A stretch of 64,000 bases of DNA from positions 1 to 64,000 of the forward strand of contig JBQCHY010000054.1 of assembly GCA_051954235.1 (NCBI GenBank), written 5' to 3'. This stretch comes from 62-47 sp051954235. GTDB taxonomy: Bacteria; Pseudomonadota; Alphaproteobacteria; Rhizobiales; Xanthobacteraceae. The translations under genes were made by a program, and so were the position numbers. Below are positions 61,932-64,000 of this stretch, piece by piece (the stretch's first letter is position 1; each line of letters starts with the position of its first letter). Below the pieces are notes generated by a model. That model was not told where the DNA came from, did no database searches, and saw only the letters and a program-made list of their open reading frames with translations.

Positions 61932-63104
61932 ATGACTGTAGCGAAGCCCGCTGCGCGGCCCAACGTGCCGCATTTCTCTTCCGGCCCCTGCGCCAAACGC
62001 CCCGGCTGGACCCCCCAAGCCCTCAAAGATGCCGCCCTCGGCCGTTCGCACCGCGCGAAGATCGGCAAGACCAAACTCAAGCTTGCGATCGATCTGACTC
62101 GTGAAGTTCTGGAAGTGCCGGCCGACTACAAGATCGGCATCGTGCCTGCGTCGGACACCGGCGCGGTCGAGATGGCGCTGTGGTCGCTGTTAGGTAGCCG
62201 CCCCGTCACCATGATCGCTTGGGAGTCCTTCGGCGAAGGTTGGGTCACCGATGTCGTCAAGCAGCTGAAGCTGAAGGACGTCACCAAGCTCACCGCCGGT
62301 TACGGCGAAATTCCCGATCTCACGAAGGCCGATCCGGCCTCCGATATCGTCTTCACCTGGAACGGCACCACCTCCGGCGTCCGCGTGCCGAACGCCGACT
62401 GGATCAAGGCCGACCGCGAAGGCCTGACGATTTGCGACGCCACCTCGGCCGCGTTCGCGCAGCCGCTCGATTGGGCCAAGCTCGATGTCGTCACCTTCTC
62501 CTGGCAGAAGGCGCTGGGCGGTGAGGGCGCGCACGGCATGCTGATCCTCTCCCCGCGCGCCGTGGCGCGGCTCGAGAGCTACACACCGCCGTGGCCGATG
62601 CCGAAGATCTTCCGCATGACCAAGGGCGGCAAGCTTATCGACGGCATCTTCGTCGGCGAAACCATCAACACGCCGTCGATGCTCTGCGTCGAGGACTATC
62701 TCGATGCGCTCAACTGGGCGAAGTCGGTCGGCGGTCTCAAGGGCATGATCGGCCGCGCCGACGCCAACACCAAGGCGCTGAGCGACTGGGTCGCCAAGAC
62801 ACCGTGGATCGATTTCCTCGCCGCCGATCCGGCGATCCGCTCCAACACCTCGGTCTGCCTCAAGGTGGTCGATCCCGCCGTGACGGCGCTCGCCGCTGAC
62901 GCGCAGGCCACGTTCGCCAAGACGCTGGTCGCCGCGGTGGAGAAGGAAGGTGCGGGCTACGATCTCGGCCATTATCGCGATGCGCCTCCGGGCCTGCGCA
63001 TCTGGTGCGGCGCCACCGTCGAGACGGCGGACGTAGCAGTGCTGACCGGCTGGCTCGACTGGGCTTTTGCTGAAGCCAAGGCCTCGCTCGCCAAGGCGGC
63101 GTAA
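61932..63104 (+). CDS. serC: Phosphoserine aminotransferase
   Basis: 390 residues, PLP fold type I, of the longer alphaproteobacterial SerC type. Makes 3-phosphoserine from 3-phosphohydroxypyruvate and glutamate; may also serve pyridoxine synthesis. PHFSSGPCAKRPGW at the start, SDTGAVEMALWSLLG, TWNGTTSGVRVPNADW, and the PLP lysine K193 in TFSWQKALGGEGAHGML. Its product step follows that of SerA, encoded 166 bases downstream on the same strand, so one operon is likely despite a repeat in between. Confidence 0.95.
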   Translation: MTVAKPAARPNVPHFSSGPCAKRPGWTPQALKDAALGRSHRAKIGKTKLKLAIDLTREVLEVPADYKIGIVPASDTGAVEMALWSLLGSRPVTMIAWESFGEGWVTDVVKQLKLKDVTKLTAGYGEIPDLTKADPASDIVFTWNGTTSGVRVPNADWIKADREGLTICDATSAAFAQPLDWAKLDVVTFSWQKALGGEGAHGMLILSPRAVARLESYTPPWPMPKIFRMTKGGKLIDGIFVGETINTPSMLCVEDYLDALNWAKSVGGLKGMIGRADANTKALSDWVAKTPWIDFLAADPAIRSNTSVCLKVVDPAVTALAADAQATFAKTLVAAVEKEGAGYDLGHYRDAPPGLRIWCGATVETADVAVLTGWLDWAFAEAKASLAKAA

Positions 63105-63116
63105 TCTCTCCGTTTT

Positions 63117-63223
63117 CACCTCTCCCCACCGGGGAGAGGTCGTCCGCAAAGCGGTCGGGTGAGGGGCTCGTTGTGTAAGAAAGAACCCCCTCACCCCGAC
63201 CCTCTCCCCAGCGGGGAGAGGGA
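63117..63223. repeat. Family D palindromic repeat between serC and serA
   Basis: CACCTCTCCCC ... GGGGAGAGGTCGTCCGCAAA and GTCGGGTGAGGGG, then CCCCCTCACCCCGACCCTCT and GGGGAGAGGG. The two halves are inverted relative to each other. Lies inside the probable serC-serA operon. Confidence 0.85.
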
Positions 63224-63270
63224 GCGCGCCTCATTCGTTGAAGCCCCGTCTTCCAGATCAGGACCACCCC

Positions 63271-64000
63271 ATGACCAAACCCAAAGTTCTCATCTCTGAC
63301 GCCCTCAGCCCCGCCGCCGTGCAGATCTTCAAGGATCGCGGCATCGAGGTGGATTTCCAGCCGGCGCTCGGCAAGGACAAGGACAAGCTCGCCGAGATCA
63401 TCGGCAATTACGACGGCCTCGCCATCCGCTCGGCCACCAAGGCGACCGCGAAGATCCTCGCCAATGCCAAGAAGCTGAAAGTGATCGGCCGCGCCGGCAT
63501 CGGCGTCGACAACGTCGAGATTCCGGCGGCGACGGCGAAGGGCATCATCGTGATGAACACGCCGTTCGGCAATTCGATCACCACCGCCGAGCACGCCATC
63601 ACGCTGATGCTGGCGCTGGCGCGCGAAATCCCCGCCGCTGATGCGTCGACGCAGGCCGGTAAGTGGGAAAAGAACCGCTTCATGGGCGTCGAAATCACCG
63701 GCAAGACGCTGGGCGTGATCGGCTGCGGGAACATCGGCTCGATCGTCGCGGACCGCGCCGTCGGCCTCAAGATGAAGGTGATCGCGTTCGATCCGTTCCT
63801 GTCGCCGGAGCGCGCCAAGGATCTCGGCGTCGAGAAGGTCGAACTTGAAGACCTGTTCAAGCGCGCCGATTTCATCACGCTGCATACGCCGCTCACCGAT
63901 AAGACCCGCAACATCATCGACGCCGCTGCTATCGCGAAAATGAAGAAGGGCGTCCGCATCATCAATTGCGCGCGCGGCGGTCTCGTCGACGAGCAGGCGC
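63271..64000 (+). CDS. serA: D-3-phosphoglycerate dehydrogenase, 5' part
   Basis: First 243 codons; runs off the window. NAD-dependent oxidation of 3-phosphoglycerate, first step of serine synthesis. VLISDALSPAAVQIFKDRGI at the start, LKVIGRAGIGVDNVEIPAAT, NTPFGNSITTAEHAI, the NAD-binding loop GVIGCGNIGSIVADRA, FITLHTPLTDKT and INCARGGLVDEQA are all present. The ATG at 63271 follows CAGGACCACCCC. The length of the C-terminal regulatory part cannot be judged. Confidence 0.95.
   Translation, partial: MTKPKVLISDALSPAAVQIFKDRGIEVDFQPALGKDKDKLAEIIGNYDGLAIRSATKATAKILANAKKLKVIGRAGIGVDNVEIPAATAKGIIVMNTPFGNSITTAEHAITLMLALAREIPAADASTQAGKWEKNRFMGVEITGKTLGVIGCGNIGSIVADRAVGLKMKVIAFDPFLSPERAKDLGVEKVELEDLFKRADFITLHTPLTDKTRNIIDAAAIAKMKKGVRIINCARGGLVDEQA

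Overview
The window looks like a chromosomal segment of an alphaproteobacterium of the Bradyrhizobium/Rhodopseudomonas/Afipia group (Nitrobacteraceae). The reasons are high G+C throughout, the protein families present (two DUF992 secreted proteins, the long alphaproteobacterial SerC, RibH2 behind an FMN riboswitch, UbiK, DUF4282), two sites matching the CtrA box TTAA-N7-TTAA, and many copies of intergenic palindromic repeats of the kind that litter these genomes. No rRNA, tRNA, CRISPR array, transposase, integrase or prophage gene was recognised. Family-level placement is inference; the genus cannot be fixed from the sequence alone.

Layout. 1-9.5 kb: end of moaE, prmB, a MATE transporter, two branched-chain aminotransferases, a MarR regulator / response regulator / histidine kinase operon, and proC. 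9.6-17 kb: a YbjN-domain gene, FMN riboswitch with ribH2, prs, a lipoprotein, and a tightly packed minus-strand operon (dienelactone hydrolase, lgt, MidA methyltransferase, pgeF). 17-22 kb: ubiK, a hairpin-rich leader, rplY-pth-ychF, a small DUF4282 membrane protein and two MaoC-type proteins. 22-24.3 kb: small accessory proteins, including two NTF2-like paralogues.

24.3-30.8 kb is the most unusual part. A DpnI homologue (a restriction enzyme that cuts only adenine-methylated GATC) is followed at once by a 90-residue zinc-ribbon gene; both are visibly poorer in G+C than their surroundings. Just upstream lies a degraded second copy of the uvrB 3' end. A two-gene membrane operon (DUF3302 protein plus HlyD-type protein) sits between that copy and the intact uvrB, as expected if DNA entered at the uvrB 3' end and left the old tail behind. 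The uvrB gene itself carries a 117-bp palindromic repeat in frame in its long N-terminal extension.

31-48 kb: a DUF2157-like membrane protein, two glutathione transferase-like genes (YfcG-like and beta-etherase-like), a cysteine-rich/HAD fusion, a DUF1800-DUF1501 export pair, aldo/keto reductase, PlsC, a PAS membrane protein, two tiny membrane proteins, another GST, aspartate aminotransferase, two DUF992 proteins around a cysteine-rich small protein, and an EF-G paralogue lacking the switch-II histidine. 48-64 kb: an AraC/TPR regulator facing a methyltransferase, a small HTH regulator with palindromic operators ahead of a SulP transporter, aroE, a glycine-rich secreted protein, an FMN-dependent hydroxyacid dehydrogenase, two small FPGSDPVS proteins, glmM, an Fsr-like MFS pump, two outer-membrane beta-barrel proteins, a fourth GST, an EamA permease, and serC-serA behind a structured leader; serA runs off the end.

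Most of the window is metabolism and cell-envelope housekeeping. The DpnI cassette and the uvrB-tail scar are the accessory features that stand out.
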